DNA from: Hyphomonadaceae bacterium UBA1849
GTDB lineage: Bacteria > Pseudomonadota > Alphaproteobacteria > Caulobacterales > Hyphomonadaceae
Assembly (NCBI GenBank): GCA_002338565.1
Contig: DDIN01000008.1
Location: 1,488,403 to 1,552,402, forward strand
DNA: 64,000 nucleotides
Direction of reading: 5' to 3'
The notes below the pieces were generated by a model. That model had not been told where the DNA came from. It made no database searches and saw only the letters and a program-made list of their open reading frames with translations. The translations under genes were made by a program, and so were the position numbers. Every line of letters begins with the position of its first letter. Positions within the stretch are counted from its first letter, which is position 1. This document shows, piece after piece, positions 8,567 through 17,464 of the stretch.

Positions 8567-8632
8567 TGGTCTTATCACCATGCTCTGTCTGAGCTAAGGG
8601 GCCACCACTCTGGCAGCCCTGCGCGGCTGCCG

Positions 8633-8902
8633 TTATTCGGCTGCGTCCGCGACTGGAAGCACAGAGACGTACTGACGGTTGTCACGCTTTTTGCGGAACT
8701 GAACCTGGCCTTCAACTTTAGCGAAGAGCGTGTGGTCTTTGCCCATGCCAACGTTGTCGCCCGGATACCACTTAGTACCGCGCTGACGGATGAGGATGTT
8801 ACCAGGAATGACGTGCTCGCCGCCATATTTCTTCACGCCAAGGCGTTTGGACTCTGAATCGCGACCGTTACGGGACGAACCACCTGATTTTTTGTGAGCC
8901 AT
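8633..8902 (-). CDS. rpmA: 50S ribosomal protein L27
   Basis: 89-residue ribosomal protein near the peptidyl-transferase centre. It has the classic start MAHKKSGGSSRNGRDSESKR, then LGVKKYGGEHVIPGNILIRQ and GTKWYPGDNVGMGKDHTLFA. There is no N-terminal leader needing cleavage of the kind seen in Firmicutes. It follows rplU by 44 bases. Confidence 0.98.
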   Translation of the reverse strand: MAHKKSGGSSRNGRDSESKRLGVKKYGGEHVIPGNILIRQRGTKWYPGDNVGMGKDHTLFAKVEGQVQFRKKRDNRQYVSVLPVADAAE

Positions 8903-8946
8903 TAGGCCACTCCTTCAATTCTGCGAGATAAATGCCGGTTTAAGGC

Positions 8947-9591
8947 TTATTTCGCAAGTTCTTTTGCCTGTTCGATCCAGCCGTCGCGCTCGACGCGGCC
9001 TGAAGCGTTCAGTTTTTCTTCAAGTTCAGTGATGCCTTCTGGTGTCAGGGCAGCGATCTGCGCGAAAGAGGTGATACCTGCTTCGTTCAGTTTCTTCGCG
9101 TATGCCGGGCCAACACCTTTGAGCTGTGTCAGGTCATCGCTACCAGCTGCAGCAGCTTTAGCAGGCGCAGCTTTCTTAGGCGCTTCAGCTTTAGCTTCAG
9201 CCTTAGGAGCTTCTTCAGCTTTAGGCTCAGCTTTTTTCGCAGGCTTAGCAGCGGCTTTCTTCACTTTGCCGTCGAAACCTTCAGCAACGATCTCTTTGAT
9301 TTTGATCGTTGTCAGGTTCTGGCGGTGACCCTTCTTACGTTTGTAAGTAGAGCGCTGACGCTTCTTAAAGATGATGACCTTGTCACCTTTGTCTTGAGAA
9401 ACGACTTCACCAACAACAGCAGCGCCTTCAACAACCGGCGCGCCAACTGTGACGTCGTCGCCTTCGCCGAGCATCAGCACTTCGTTGAATGCGTGCTCAT
9501 CACCTTCGTTGGCGTCGATTTTCTCGACGGTGATTTCGTCATTGGCGGCCACTTTGTATTGTTTGCCGCCAGTCTTGATGACTGCGTACAT
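8947..9591 (-). CDS. rplU: 50S ribosomal protein L21 with C-terminal helix-hairpin-helix extension
   Basis: 214 residues from ATG 9591, which has GAGAGGAT upstream and gives the canonical MYAVIKTGGKQYKV start; an upstream in-frame ATG at 9660 is rejected. Residues 1-103 are L21 proper (FKKRQRSTYKRKKGHRQ is the rRNA-binding loop). They are followed by a Lys/Ala/Glu/Pro-rich linker and a C-terminal domain with DDLTQLKGVGPAYAKKLNEA and GITSFAQIAALTPEGI, a helix-hairpin-helix fold often found in nucleic-acid binding proteins. Such extended L21 proteins are known in alphaproteobacteria. The tail's role is unknown; binding to RNA or DNA is inference. Confidence 0.96.
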   Translation of the reverse strand: MYAVIKTGGKQYKVAANDEITVEKIDANEGDEHAFNEVLMLGEGDDVTVGAPVVEGAAVVGEVVSQDKGDKVIIFKKRQRSTYKRKKGHRQNLTTIKIKEIVAEGFDGKVKKAAAKPAKKAEPKAEEAPKAEAKAEAPKKAAPAKAAAAGSDDLTQLKGVGPAYAKKLNEAGITSFAQIAALTPEGITELEEKLNASGRVERDGWIEQAKELAK

Positions 9592-9651
9592 CGCGCAGAT
9601 CCTCTCAAAAAACTGGGTTTCACTGGTAATTAGCCAGCCGGAAAGCGCGGC

Positions 9652-9679
9652 AGATGACATATGCTGGCATAAGAGTCAA
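9652..9679 (-). promoter_or_regulatory. Possible promoter of rplU-rpmA
   Basis: On the minus strand TTGACT (9679-9674), a 16-base spacer and TCATCT (9657-9652) lie about 60 bases upstream of the rplU start. The -35 match is good and the -10 match poor. The rest of the 275-base intergenic region to 9866 shows no gene or tRNA that I can recognise. Confidence 0.3.
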
Positions 9680-9866
9680 TTACGTATTGATGCTAGCGCA
9701 GTATTTTTACGTCCGTGTACGGAGGGGTTGACCGGAAGTCAATCCCGGCGCGTCCGGAGTGTTTTTGCCACACACCCTATTTTAGCACATTGGGGCGGGC
9801 AGGCAATCAATACCTGCCCTGATCTTTTGGCGATGAATATATAAAAGAAAACAGAAGGCTAGTGGA

Positions 9867-10292
9867 TTATATCCAGGACAGCTTGGCCATGATCGTGTCC
9901 AGAATTTCTTGCAGCGGCAGGCTGAACAGGCCGGCTTCTTCCATTTCTGCGTCGCTCAGCCAGTCTTCATACATATCTTCCCAGTCATCGGGCAGCTCGG
10001 AGATGAAGCCGGTCAGCTGAAGGCCGGAATGGCGCATGGCTTCCGGCGTGAATGGCAGGTGGGGAATCCCTTCCAGCTCAGATCCGCCTTCAGTCGTCAG
10101 CGGTCCACGCACGGAGACGTGAACCGCAACACCCATGGTCGGATGGCGTTCTGTCTTAACAATGAGAATCTGGAGGCCATCATATCGGCCACCCTGTACC
10201 GTCCAGACCTGTCCAGACTGGAATTCCAGCTGTTCCAGATCGGAAACTGTATCAATTCGGGTCGCAAATAGCTCTGAGAGACGTGCATTCAT
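9867..10292 (-). CDS. Conserved hypothetical protein
   Basis: 141 residues from ATG 10292, which has AGAAGGA at a good distance. It is mixed alpha/beta and acidic at the C terminus (ELPDDWEDMYEDWLSDAEME). The middle (SGQVWTVQGGRYDGLQILIV, then HVSVRGPL) suggests a beta-rich core. A longer reading from ATG 10388 would begin MRALSSLFLVTSVFGS, resembling a signal peptide, but its ribosome site is too close to the start; both are possible and they predict different locations. I do not recognise the family. It is divergent from the membrane-bound regulator at 10458. Confidence 0.6.
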   Translation of the reverse strand: MNARLSELFATRIDTVSDLEQLEFQSGQVWTVQGGRYDGLQILIVKTERHPTMGVAVHVSVRGPLTTEGGSELEGIPHLPFTPEAMRHSGLQLTGFISELPDDWEDMYEDWLSDAEMEEAGLFSLPLQEILDTIMAKLSWI

Positions 10293-10457
10293 CGGAAAAA
10301 GTCCTTCTTTCCCCTGACACGTGCAATCTGCGTTCCGAACAGAGCCGAATACGCTAGTGACGAGAAACAGGCTGGACAGAGCGCGCATATCCTTGGATTT
10401 AGGATAGTGCGCTATACCAGAAGCCCTTGAGGGAGGCGCGTCGGGAGGATTTGGAAC

Positions 10458-11639
10458 GTGTCAGCGGAGCTGAAAGCCGAAATTGATCGCGTGCGTGCGT
10501 CCGGCGTCATCGGACGCCGTGGCCGTCTCATCGATCTGTTCGAGTATCTGGCAAAGCGTACACTTGAAGAGAGGCCACCCAAGGAAGCCGAAATTGCCGC
10601 CGATGTATTCGGGCGCAGCGTTCAGCTCGATGCTGAAGATGCCAGCATTCGCGTTTACATTCATCGCCTGCGCAAAAAGTTGGAAGAGTTCTATCTGCGT
10701 GAGGGCGATGCTGGTCATGGTCAGCTGATTCTCCCTCGCGGCGATTATGCCTTTGTATTAGAGCAGGCCGTGCCGGTTGCTGAGGCTGAGACGATGCCCG
10801 TGCAAGCTGCTTCCGCTCGCTGGTTATGGGGCGTGCTGGCTGCATGTCTTGTCGTGATTCTGGTTCAGGGCGTGTTCCTGCTGCGAGGCGACCGAGGTGA
10901 GACACGGCTGGAAGCCTCTCCGGTCTTCTCGCCGCTGGCTGATCGCTCAAGGCCACTGCTGATCGCGCTCGGGGACTATTATATTTTCGGCGAGTATCAG
11001 GATGGTCTGTTCCTCGACCGCTTAATTCGGGACTTCGAAATCAACTCCTCGCGTGACCTGACAGACCTTTTATTGAGTGAGCCCGAGCTGATGGGGACCT
11101 ATGTGGATGTCTCGCTCGGCTATCTGCCTACGTCCACCGCCCATGCGCTGAACGCGTTGTCACCGGTCTTTGCCAGTCGATCGCCGCAAATCGTCATGGC
11201 GTCAGAGCTGACGGAAGAGCAAATCGCTGAGGCAGACATTGTCTATATAGGTCTTACCAGTGGCCTCGGCCCGCTGCAGGCGGCTGCCATGCAGTCTTCG
11301 CGCTTCCAGCTTGGGCGGACATTCGACGAAATCCTCGATACCGAAGACGAGACTGATTTTATCAGTGACGCCTTCCGGAACGCCGCTGAAGACCTTGCCT
11401 ATCGTGACTTTGCGCTTTTCTCCGTTCAGGCGGGAGAGGGCGGGAACCTGATTTGGATTATGGCAGGAACCCGTGATGCAGGGCTGATCGGGCTGACAGA
11501 CTTTCTGAGCGATGAAGCGCGCGTCAGCTCTGCGCTCGATCAGAGCATTCGCAGCGCCGGATATGAAGCCGTGTTTGCGGTCAGCGGTGAGGCCGACCGT
11601 CCACTATCAACACGCCTCATCCGCGAAGAGATCGACTGA
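10458..11639 (+). CDS. Membrane-anchored winged-helix transcription regulator (CadC/ToxR-like topology)
   Basis: 393 residues from a GTG at 10458 with GGGAGGA upstream. Residues 1-90 form a DNA-binding module of OmpR/PhoB-like winged-helix type (PKEAEIAADVFGR, then IRVYIHRLRKKLEEFY and a GDYAF wing). A single membrane segment at about 119-141 (WLWGVLAACLVVILVQGVFL) follows, and then about 250 residues that should be periplasmic. The sensory part has no cysteine pair or named domain that I recognise; it begins SRPLLIALGDYYIFGEYQDG. The layout suggests direct signal transfer across the membrane. Targets are unknown; the stop abuts that of the convergent gene. Confidence 0.75.
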   Translation: MSAELKAEIDRVRASGVIGRRGRLIDLFEYLAKRTLEERPPKEAEIAADVFGRSVQLDAEDASIRVYIHRLRKKLEEFYLREGDAGHGQLILPRGDYAFVLEQAVPVAEAETMPVQAASARWLWGVLAACLVVILVQGVFLLRGDRGETRLEASPVFSPLADRSRPLLIALGDYYIFGEYQDGLFLDRLIRDFEINSSRDLTDLLLSEPELMGTYVDVSLGYLPTSTAHALNALSPVFASRSPQIVMASELTEEQIAEADIVYIGLTSGLGPLQAAAMQSSRFQLGRTFDEILDTEDETDFISDAFRNAAEDLAYRDFALFSVQAGEGGNLIWIMAGTRDAGLIGLTDFLSDEARVSSALDQSIRSAGYEAVFAVSGEADRPLSTRLIREEID

Positions 11640-12245
11640 TTACTCAGCCCCACAATGGATGAATGGTCGCAATGGGCGGCCTTCCAGGTCTGTGCCTGTT
11701 TTCATATCGTCCTCACCCCGCAGAACAATGTCGCGCGTACGGCCATAGTCTTCAAAGTCGAGCGACAGAACATGGACGTCGCCCGTCTCGATATGCCAGC
11801 CAAATTGAAGGCTGGCGACGCCGCCTGTCGTATAGCCGAGACCGCCGCCTGATAGACCGACGCCCCGCGCTGATGCATGGCTCAGGCTATCAAAGAAGTT
11901 ATGGATCATATCAATCTGCGCCTCATCAAGATCGAAGCCATAACCGCCAAAGCTCTCGAGAAAATAGTCTTCCTCACGCCCATTGAAGTTAAACGCCATC
12001 CAGCCTTCAAAGGTTGAAAATACACCTGGAATGGTTGCGTCTTCGCGGCGCTCAGGATGCAGATATATCCAGTTTGTGCCTTCGGGGCGCCCGCAATCGG
12101 CGGCGCCTGCGTCATCCGACTCAACATAATAGCCGGGCGCGAAATGGTCCCAGACATTATAGTCGTCATTAGCAGTTGCTGACGTGGAAAATCCCATGGC
12201 CAGTGCCGCAGCCAGCCAAGCCATGCGTGAAAGGTTCACTCCCAT
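11640..12245 (-). CDS. Secreted protein of unknown function
   Basis: 201 residues with a clear signal peptide (MGVNLSRMAWLAAALAMGFS, cleavage likely after TSATA). The mature part is acidic and aromatic-rich with two cysteines (AADCGRPEG and FIHCGAE) that could pair. The glycine-rich SGGGLGYTTGGVASLQFGWH is probably a beta hairpin. GGGAGAACG lies upstream of the ATG. The stop codon abuts that of the regulator at 10458. No family is recognised. Confidence 0.65.
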   Translation of the reverse strand: MGVNLSRMAWLAAALAMGFSTSATANDDYNVWDHFAPGYYVESDDAGAADCGRPEGTNWIYLHPERREDATIPGVFSTFEGWMAFNFNGREEDYFLESFGGYGFDLDEAQIDMIHNFFDSLSHASARGVGLSGGGLGYTTGGVASLQFGWHIETGDVHVLSLDFEDYGRTRDIVLRGEDDMKTGTDLEGRPLRPFIHCGAE

Positions 12246-12329
12246 TTGGCGTTCTCCCGCAGTATTCCTCTGCCGGTAGAATACACATGAATGTCGAAAT
12301 CGACCTATCCCCCGAACTGGTGAGGTTTT

Positions 12330-12920
12330 TTATCCGGTTACGCCCCGCACTTTTTCATTCCAGTGCTGGCGGCAGAGCGAGACGTAAATGCCTTTAGCCA
12401 CGCTCACCTGATCGCCTTCGCGAATAGCATTGCCGTTCTCGTCCAGACGCGCCGTCATCGTGGCTTTACGCCCGCAATGACAGATGGTGCGCGCTTCACG
12501 CAGATCGTCCGCAATGGCGAGCAGGGCCGCTGCGCCTTCGAACAGCTCGCCCTGAAAATCGGTGCGCAGACCATAGCACAGCACTGGCAGGCGCATCTCG
12601 TCGCCTACGCGCGCCAGTTGCCAGACCTGATCCTCATTCAGAAACTGCGCTTCATCCACAAAGACGGCATGCAGCGGGGCGTCGTCGGCCCGTTTGGAGA
12701 TGGCGCTGTAAAGGTCTGTCTCGCTTCGGAACAGGTGGGCCTCAGCCTCCAGTCCGATACGGGATTCGATCTTGCCGGTTTCAGCGTTTTCGGAACCGTG
12801 ATGACCGGATGTCCAGAGCATGACCGACATACCGCGTTCGCCGTAGTTATAGGCGGCCTGAAGCAGGATTGCCGACTTGCCGGCATTCATCGCCGAGTAG
12901 GTGAAATAGAGCTTGGACAT
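12330..12920 (-). CDS. tdk: Thymidine kinase
   Basis: 196-residue type II thymidine kinase that phosphorylates thymidine with ATP for pyrimidine salvage. It has the P-loop SAMNAGKSA near residues 10-18, the Walker-B-like AVFVDEAQFL, the zinc pairs CHCG and CRQHW, and the lasso region GIYVSLCR. Length is normal. It is a single gene with divergent neighbours. Presence of tdk allows labelling or analogue sensitivity, but nothing here shows regulation. Confidence 0.96.
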   Translation of the reverse strand: MSKLYFTYSAMNAGKSAILLQAAYNYGERGMSVMLWTSGHHGSENAETGKIESRIGLEAEAHLFRSETDLYSAISKRADDAPLHAVFVDEAQFLNEDQVWQLARVGDEMRLPVLCYGLRTDFQGELFEGAAALLAIADDLREARTICHCGRKATMTARLDENGNAIREGDQVSVAKGIYVSLCRQHWNEKVRGVTG

Positions 12921-13031
12921 GAGCCTTTGCTAGCCGATTCTGTAACTGCAATCATCTCTTTCAAAACTGGTAACGGAATTGCACTCTCTGCGGAAAGTGT
13001 TTCAGCCTGAAGCGAATAGCGGAGAATTTAG

Positions 13032-13568
13032 ATGAGTTTTGCGACCTTACGCCTGTCCTGCCTTGCGTTTGCGACTCTGGCCATTGCCCCTGTGTCAGTT
13101 GCGAACGATGAGGATGCTGCGCCTGAGGAGCAGATCGAAACGGTAGATCCGGCTGAAGCGATGGTCGAAGCCGAAGAAATGGTTGAAGCCTACGCGATCC
13201 GCGCACCAGACGATAAAGGCGTGATCGGCTTTGATGCGGCCAGCGTCAATTTCGGCGATGTCGAGCAGGGTAGCGTTCTGGAACACACCTACCTCTTCCT
13301 CAATAATGGCTTTGGCCCGCTCAGCGTACAGCGCGGTTATTCGCAGACTTCAGGCGTCTCCGTCCGCATTTCGCCTGAACCCGTGCCGGGTAACGAGCTG
13401 GGTGAGATCAAAATCTCGATCAACACCGATGGCATGGAAGGCGAGCAGTATATCCGCATCCATGTTGTCACCGATGCGTTTAACGGCCCTGACTCCACGC
13501 TCTATGCGCGCGCTGTTGTGTGGCCGGTCGGTGAGATGCCGGTAGAAGAAGAAAACGCCGAGAGCTAG
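13032..13568 (+). CDS. Secreted DUF1573-like protein
   Basis: 178 residues with a signal peptide (MSFATLRLSCLAFATLAIAP), then a Glu/Ala-rich linker (about residues 25-55). An Ig-like beta domain follows, whose NFGDVEQGSVLEHTYLFLNN and GEIKISINTDGMEGEQY pattern matches DUF1573 proteins (fold akin to the MSP/ASPM family). The cysteine motif (SCGCT) seen in many DUF1573 members is absent. Likely periplasmic; role unknown. The last codons form one arm of the terminator. Confidence 0.65.
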   Translation: MSFATLRLSCLAFATLAIAPVSVANDEDAAPEEQIETVDPAEAMVEAEEMVEAYAIRAPDDKGVIGFDAASVNFGDVEQGSVLEHTYLFLNNGFGPLSVQRGYSQTSGVSVRISPEPVPGNELGEIKISINTDGMEGEQYIRIHVVTDAFNGPDSTLYARAVVWPVGEMPVEEENAES

Positions 13569-13580
13569 GCTCCCGGCGTT
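13554..13580. terminator. Bidirectional hairpin terminator between convergent genes
   Basis: AACGCCG-A-GAGC (13554-13565), loop TAG (the stop codon of the DUF1573-like gene), GCTC-C-CGGCGTT (13569-13580): 11 pairs with one A/C mismatch. It is unusual in that the loop is the stop codon. T-rich tail on the plus strand is short (TTTCG). Confidence 0.6.
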
Positions 13581-13608
13581 TCGCTGTTCTCAGATTTCAG
13601 ACTGGCGA

Positions 13609-15603
13609 TTACTCGCCAATATCCATGTCCAGAACGTCGGCGAGGAATTCTGCCTGCGCGCGGGCATAGAAGAGCTGGTTAGAAAGCTTGCGCCAGCCAT
13701 GTCCCTCATCGAGGAAGCGGATATAGTCAGCTCGCACACCGTTTTCGCGGATAGTGCGGACCATCACCTCAGTCTCATAGATGTCGATACGCGGGTCGCG
13801 CGCGCCGTGTGAGTAAAGCATTGGCACGTCGATCTGGTCAGCCTGACGGATCGGAGAGTTCTCTGTGTAGTACTCGCGCCAGTAATCCTCAGTGATGTCA
13901 CCATACTCGATACGGTCAGATGCTTTGAGGCCCGGGGAGGCGACTTCAAGCGCTGTGACCCAGTCGGCAACGCCGAAGAGGGACACACCTGCTGCGAAAT
14001 TGCCAGGGAAGTTGGCAACCGCGGCGTTCACCGCATAGCCACCATAAGAGCCACCAACAACCGCAGCGCGGTCTGCATCAACGCGGCCATCTTCACGGAG
14101 CCAGTCCAGCATGTCGACAAGGTCGGCGATGGACTCAAGACGGTTCTCACGGTCGTCCAGCGTTACGTAGGTGTGGCCGAAGCCGGTTGAGCCGCGCACA
14201 TTCGGTTCAAAGACAGCAAAGCCCTGATCGACCAGATATTGCGTGTTGGCATCAAAGGTCGGGCGGGACTGGCTCGTCGGGCCGCCATGTACGAAGAAGA
14301 CGACCGGTGGAAGGCCTTCGCCTGTGTAAGAGGCATCGTCTGGCAGGTAGAGCAGACCTTGAAGTTCAACACCGTCGCGCGCCGTAATGCGCACATCTTC
14401 AGGGCGAACGAGGCGTTCCGGATCGAGACCAGCCATAGGCGCGATGAATGTGTCATGCACTTCGCCTGTATCGAGGTCCCATGTCACAAAGCTGCCCGGT
14501 GTGCGCCAGCCATTTACGCCGATCACAATACGCGGGTCTTCTTCGTTACAGGAGAGGCCGTAAGCGCCTTCCGGAAGTTCCGGCACGTCCAGCATTGTGT
14601 CTTCAACGCGGTCTTCCACGTGGATCACGGAATAGCCGCCGACATTGCGGGTCCATGCGAGGTAACGGTCATCCGCACCGCAAAGGCGCAGGCTGCCCAT
14701 ATCGGCCTGATCGTCAGATGCGATCATGGAGGTGAAGCCGGACTCGACGTGGTAGTATTGGATCGCCTGATATTCGCGTTCCATATTGCTGACGAAGTAG
14801 AAGCCTGAGGAATCGTCTTTCCAGGTGATGCCGCCCTGAGACGCACGGCGTTCCGGCTCCGAAATTGTCGTGACGTCGCCGGTCTCGATGTCGAGCATAT
14901 AGAGATTGTTGGAATCCTCGCCGACAGTGGTCGAGAAGTTCACATATTTGCCGTCCGGAGAGACTGCGCCGACATACACGCCGAACTCGCCTTCATAGAT
15001 CATTTCAGGCTCGCCATTCGGGATGGCTGCCTTGTAAATGTCGAAGTGAAGGTTGGTGCGCGCTGTAGACGTGTAGATGATGCCATCGCCTTCCGGCAGG
15101 AAGTCACCAAATGTGCGGAATGCGCCGGGCTGTGCAGGGAAGATAATTTCCTCGCTCGTGCCGACTGCAGAGATCAGGAAGTAGGCTTCCTGCTCGTCGC
15201 CGTCATTGTCTGCGCCATAGATCAGGTGCTCGCCATCCGGTGCCCAGCGATAGAAGGAAATGCCATTGCCATATGTCAGGCGTGTTGGCTGGCCGCCTGT
15301 TGCAGGGATCGTCCAGAGCTGGCGCTCGCCTGTAATGGACCATGAGAAGGCAATCGTTTCGCCGTCCGGGGAGAGCGATCCGCCGCCAACGCCGCCATTG
15401 GCTGCCAGAATATAGCGGCCGATATCAGCCGGATCTTCGCCTGCAAGACCAACGCGCACTGGCTCGTCGGTTGGGGAGATTGCTTCGAGCGTTTCGTCAT
15501 AGCCAGACTGGCCGCCCGCGACGGACGAAGTCTGTGCCATGGATGGCAGCGCAAATGCGCTGGCCATGACGCCGGATAAAATCAGTTGTTTGAAGAGGGC
15601 CAT
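13609..15603 (-). CDS. S9 family prolyl oligopeptidase-like serine peptidase (exported)
   Basis: 664 residues with a signal peptide (MALFKQLILSGVMASAFALP). An N-terminal beta-propeller (about 45-370) carries WD40-like TolB repeats such as SPDGETIAFSW and SPDGKYVNFS. The C-terminal alpha/beta hydrolase has VFFVHGGPTSQSRP (oxyanion loop), the nucleophile motif VGGSYGGY near residue 520, Asp in SHGARDPRID and His in DEGHGWRKL. This is the layout of dipeptidyl or acylaminoacyl peptidases. It probably hydrolyses peptides in the periplasm. It is monocistronic between two unrelated genes. Confidence 0.9.
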   Translation of the reverse strand: MALFKQLILSGVMASAFALPSMAQTSSVAGGQSGYDETLEAISPTDEPVRVGLAGEDPADIGRYILAANGGVGGGSLSPDGETIAFSWSITGERQLWTIPATGGQPTRLTYGNGISFYRWAPDGEHLIYGADNDGDEQEAYFLISAVGTSEEIIFPAQPGAFRTFGDFLPEGDGIIYTSTARTNLHFDIYKAAIPNGEPEMIYEGEFGVYVGAVSPDGKYVNFSTTVGEDSNNLYMLDIETGDVTTISEPERRASQGGITWKDDSSGFYFVSNMEREYQAIQYYHVESGFTSMIASDDQADMGSLRLCGADDRYLAWTRNVGGYSVIHVEDRVEDTMLDVPELPEGAYGLSCNEEDPRIVIGVNGWRTPGSFVTWDLDTGEVHDTFIAPMAGLDPERLVRPEDVRITARDGVELQGLLYLPDDASYTGEGLPPVVFFVHGGPTSQSRPTFDANTQYLVDQGFAVFEPNVRGSTGFGHTYVTLDDRENRLESIADLVDMLDWLREDGRVDADRAAVVGGSYGGYAVNAAVANFPGNFAAGVSLFGVADWVTALEVASPGLKASDRIEYGDITEDYWREYYTENSPIRQADQIDVPMLYSHGARDPRIDIYETEVMVRTIRENGVRADYIRFLDEGHGWRKLSNQLFYARAQAEFLADVLDMDIGE

Positions 15604-15744
15604 AAAACAGTCACCAGAAACTTGTGAGTGGGGAGGTTAACCTTATCTCACCGTCTCTGCGCAGCAAGTCTTTCCCGCTTCTCGATAAATTGGGGCAAGA
15701 GATTGCATCGGTTCTGACCAGTCTGACTGCCGGGTGAGCGCCCT

Positions 15745-16575
15745 CTATTTGCCGGTGAAATTCGCTTTTCTTTTCTCAAGGAAGGCGCGGTGACCTTCTT
15801 TCACATCGTCACTGCTCCATGCCGCATCAATCGCGGCCTGAACTTTGGCTGTGTTTCGAAGCTGTGGGTCTTTGACGGCTTCATCGACGGCGAGTTTTGC
15901 AGCCCGAATGCTAAGCGGGGCATTGGCGGCGATCATGCCAGCAAGCTCATAGAGGCGCGGCTCAAGTGCTTCAGCCTCCATAGCTTCGTCGATGAGGCCC
16001 ATGGCAACGGCGCGCTCGGCTTTGTAGAATTCCGCCGTATACATGAGCTGCTTGGTCCGTGCTGGTCCGATGAGCGACATGAGGCGCTGGATGCCATCGA
16101 ACTGATAGCCAACACCGAGCTTGGCTGCAGGGATGCCGAAAATGGATGTGTCGGTTGCGATGCGGATATCGCAGCTGATTGCGGTCGCCAGCCCGCCGCC
16201 AATACACGGGCCGCGAACCATGGCGATGGTTGGCAGGATGCAGTCCGCGAACGCACCAAAGGCCGCACCCGCGGCTTCGTCATAGGCCTTATTGGCCTCG
16301 AGAGACGCGCGCTGCTTTTCAAATTCAGAAATGTCTGCACCGGAAATGAAAGCTTTGCCGCCTGCGCCGGTTACGACAATCAGGCGTGTGTCGGGCAGGG
16401 CGCAGAGCGTATCCAGAAGCGGAGGCACTGTTTCCCACATGGCACGGGACATAGCATTGCGGCGGGCAGGATTGTTGATCACGATCCAGCCAATCGGGCC
16501 TGCAGATATGCCGATGACTTTTTCAGTTGAGCCTTCGACCTCATTGCCTTCCGGCATTTCCCAATTGACGCTCAC
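15745..16575 (-). CDS. Enoyl-CoA hydratase/isomerase family protein
   Basis: 276-residue crotonase-fold enzyme acting on CoA thioesters in beta-oxidation or related routes. The start is taken at GTG 16575, preceded by GGGGGAG; an ATG at 16608 would extend into the divergent regulator's region. Signatures: INNPARRNAMSRAMW, AFISGADISEFEKQRAS (oxyanion hole) and VRGPCIGGGLATAISCDIRI, with FGIPAAKLGVGY. Divergent from the IclR gene at 16666, whose product may control it. Specific substrate not evident. Confidence 0.88.
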   Translation of the reverse strand: MSVNWEMPEGNEVEGSTEKVIGISAGPIGWIVINNPARRNAMSRAMWETVPPLLDTLCALPDTRLIVVTGAGGKAFISGADISEFEKQRASLEANKAYDEAAGAAFGAFADCILPTIAMVRGPCIGGGLATAISCDIRIATDTSIFGIPAAKLGVGYQFDGIQRLMSLIGPARTKQLMYTAEFYKAERAVAMGLIDEAMEAEALEPRLYELAGMIAANAPLSIRAAKLAVDEAVKDPQLRNTAKVQAAIDAAWSSDDVKEGHRAFLEKRKANFTGK

Positions 16576-16665
16576 GCAAACTCCCCCGACACTTTGACCA
16601 GATAACAAGCCGACTTGATGGTCGCGGCAAGCGGTCCTGTCAATTCAATGAGGTCGTTCAGGGGT

Positions 16666-17412
16666 ATGGATTCAACGCTCGAAAAAGGATTGAGGGTGCT
16701 GGACTATCTGGCGCAGGCATCCGGCCCCGTCCGCTTGTCGACGCTTGCGCAGGACCTTGGGCTTCAGAAGAGCAATGCGCATCGCACGCTGGCGACCCTT
16801 GTGGCGTCAAACTATGCGGTGCAGGACGCCGATACCGGCATGTATCAGCCGAGCCTGAAACTGTTCGAACTGGGCGCTAAAGTTCTGGCTGGTCATCCTG
16901 TGCGCAAAGCGGCTGCGCCATATTTTCAGAAGCTTCAAAGCGAGCTTGGCGAGACGGTGAACCTCTACGTTCTGGACGGTGACAGCGTGCTGGTGGTGGA
17001 GAAACTCATCTCGCCGCGTCCGATCCGCTTTTCCAGTCGTCCGGGGTCGCGCTTGCCGGTGCCGGCCTCTGCCGCCGGGCGGGTCATGCTCGCCTTTCAT
17101 GAGGACCCTGAAGGGCTATATGACCGGTCTCTTGGCGTGGTGCCGCTTCGCTCGGATACAAAGATTGTCCGGGAAGATGTGCTGTCCGGCCTGCCATCGG
17201 TCCGCCTTGCAGGCTATTTCGAGGCCGATCCCGACTGGAAGCAGGGAATATTCTCAATTGCCGTGCCGATCCTCGACGAAGGTCGACGCGTGCTCGGCGC
17301 GATCGGCATTTCCGGTCCTGTCGAGCGATACTCCCCCGAAAAACGCCGCCAGATTATCGAAGCGCTCATGTCGGTGACGGCGATGATCTCGGAGACAGGT
17401 GCGCTTGGATAA
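16666..17412 (+). CDS. IclR family transcription regulator
   Basis: 248 residues from ATG 16666 (MDSTLEKGLRVLDYLAQASG), the normal IclR opening. Upstream in-frame ATGs at 16615 and 16648 are possible but lack conservation. A winged helix (LSTLAQDLGLQKSNAHRTLA) is followed by the ligand domain with VEKLISPRPIRFSSRPGSRL, ASAAGRVMLAFH and ISGPVERYSPEKR. IclR proteins sense small metabolites such as carboxylates and control adjacent catabolic genes. It is divergent from enoyl-CoA hydratase and convergent with the semialdehyde dehydrogenase. Confidence 0.9.
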   Translation: MDSTLEKGLRVLDYLAQASGPVRLSTLAQDLGLQKSNAHRTLATLVASNYAVQDADTGMYQPSLKLFELGAKVLAGHPVRKAAAPYFQKLQSELGETVNLYVLDGDSVLVVEKLISPRPIRFSSRPGSRLPVPASAAGRVMLAFHEDPEGLYDRSLGVVPLRSDTKIVREDVLSGLPSVRLAGYFEADPDWKQGIFSIAVPILDEGRRVLGAIGISGPVERYSPEKRRQIIEALMSVTAMISETGALG

Positions 17413-17414
17413 GA

Positions 17415-17444
17415 AAAAGCCCGCCAGTTTCCTGACGGGCTTTT
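17415..17444. terminator. Bidirectional terminator between iclR-type gene and aldehyde dehydrogenase
   Basis: AAAAGCCCG-C-CAG (17415-17427), loop TTTC, CTG-A-CGGGCTTTT (17432-17444); A-run on one side and T-run on the other, so it can stop both convergent transcripts. Confidence 0.85.
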
Positions 17445-17464
17445 CTATTCGTGTCGATGCGAGA

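Noticed and set aside
9690..9790. Stem-rich stretch upstream of rplU, considered as a tRNA or an L21 leader
   Set aside because: No T-loop consensus or acceptor stem could be found on either strand, and known L21 leaders are described from other phyla.
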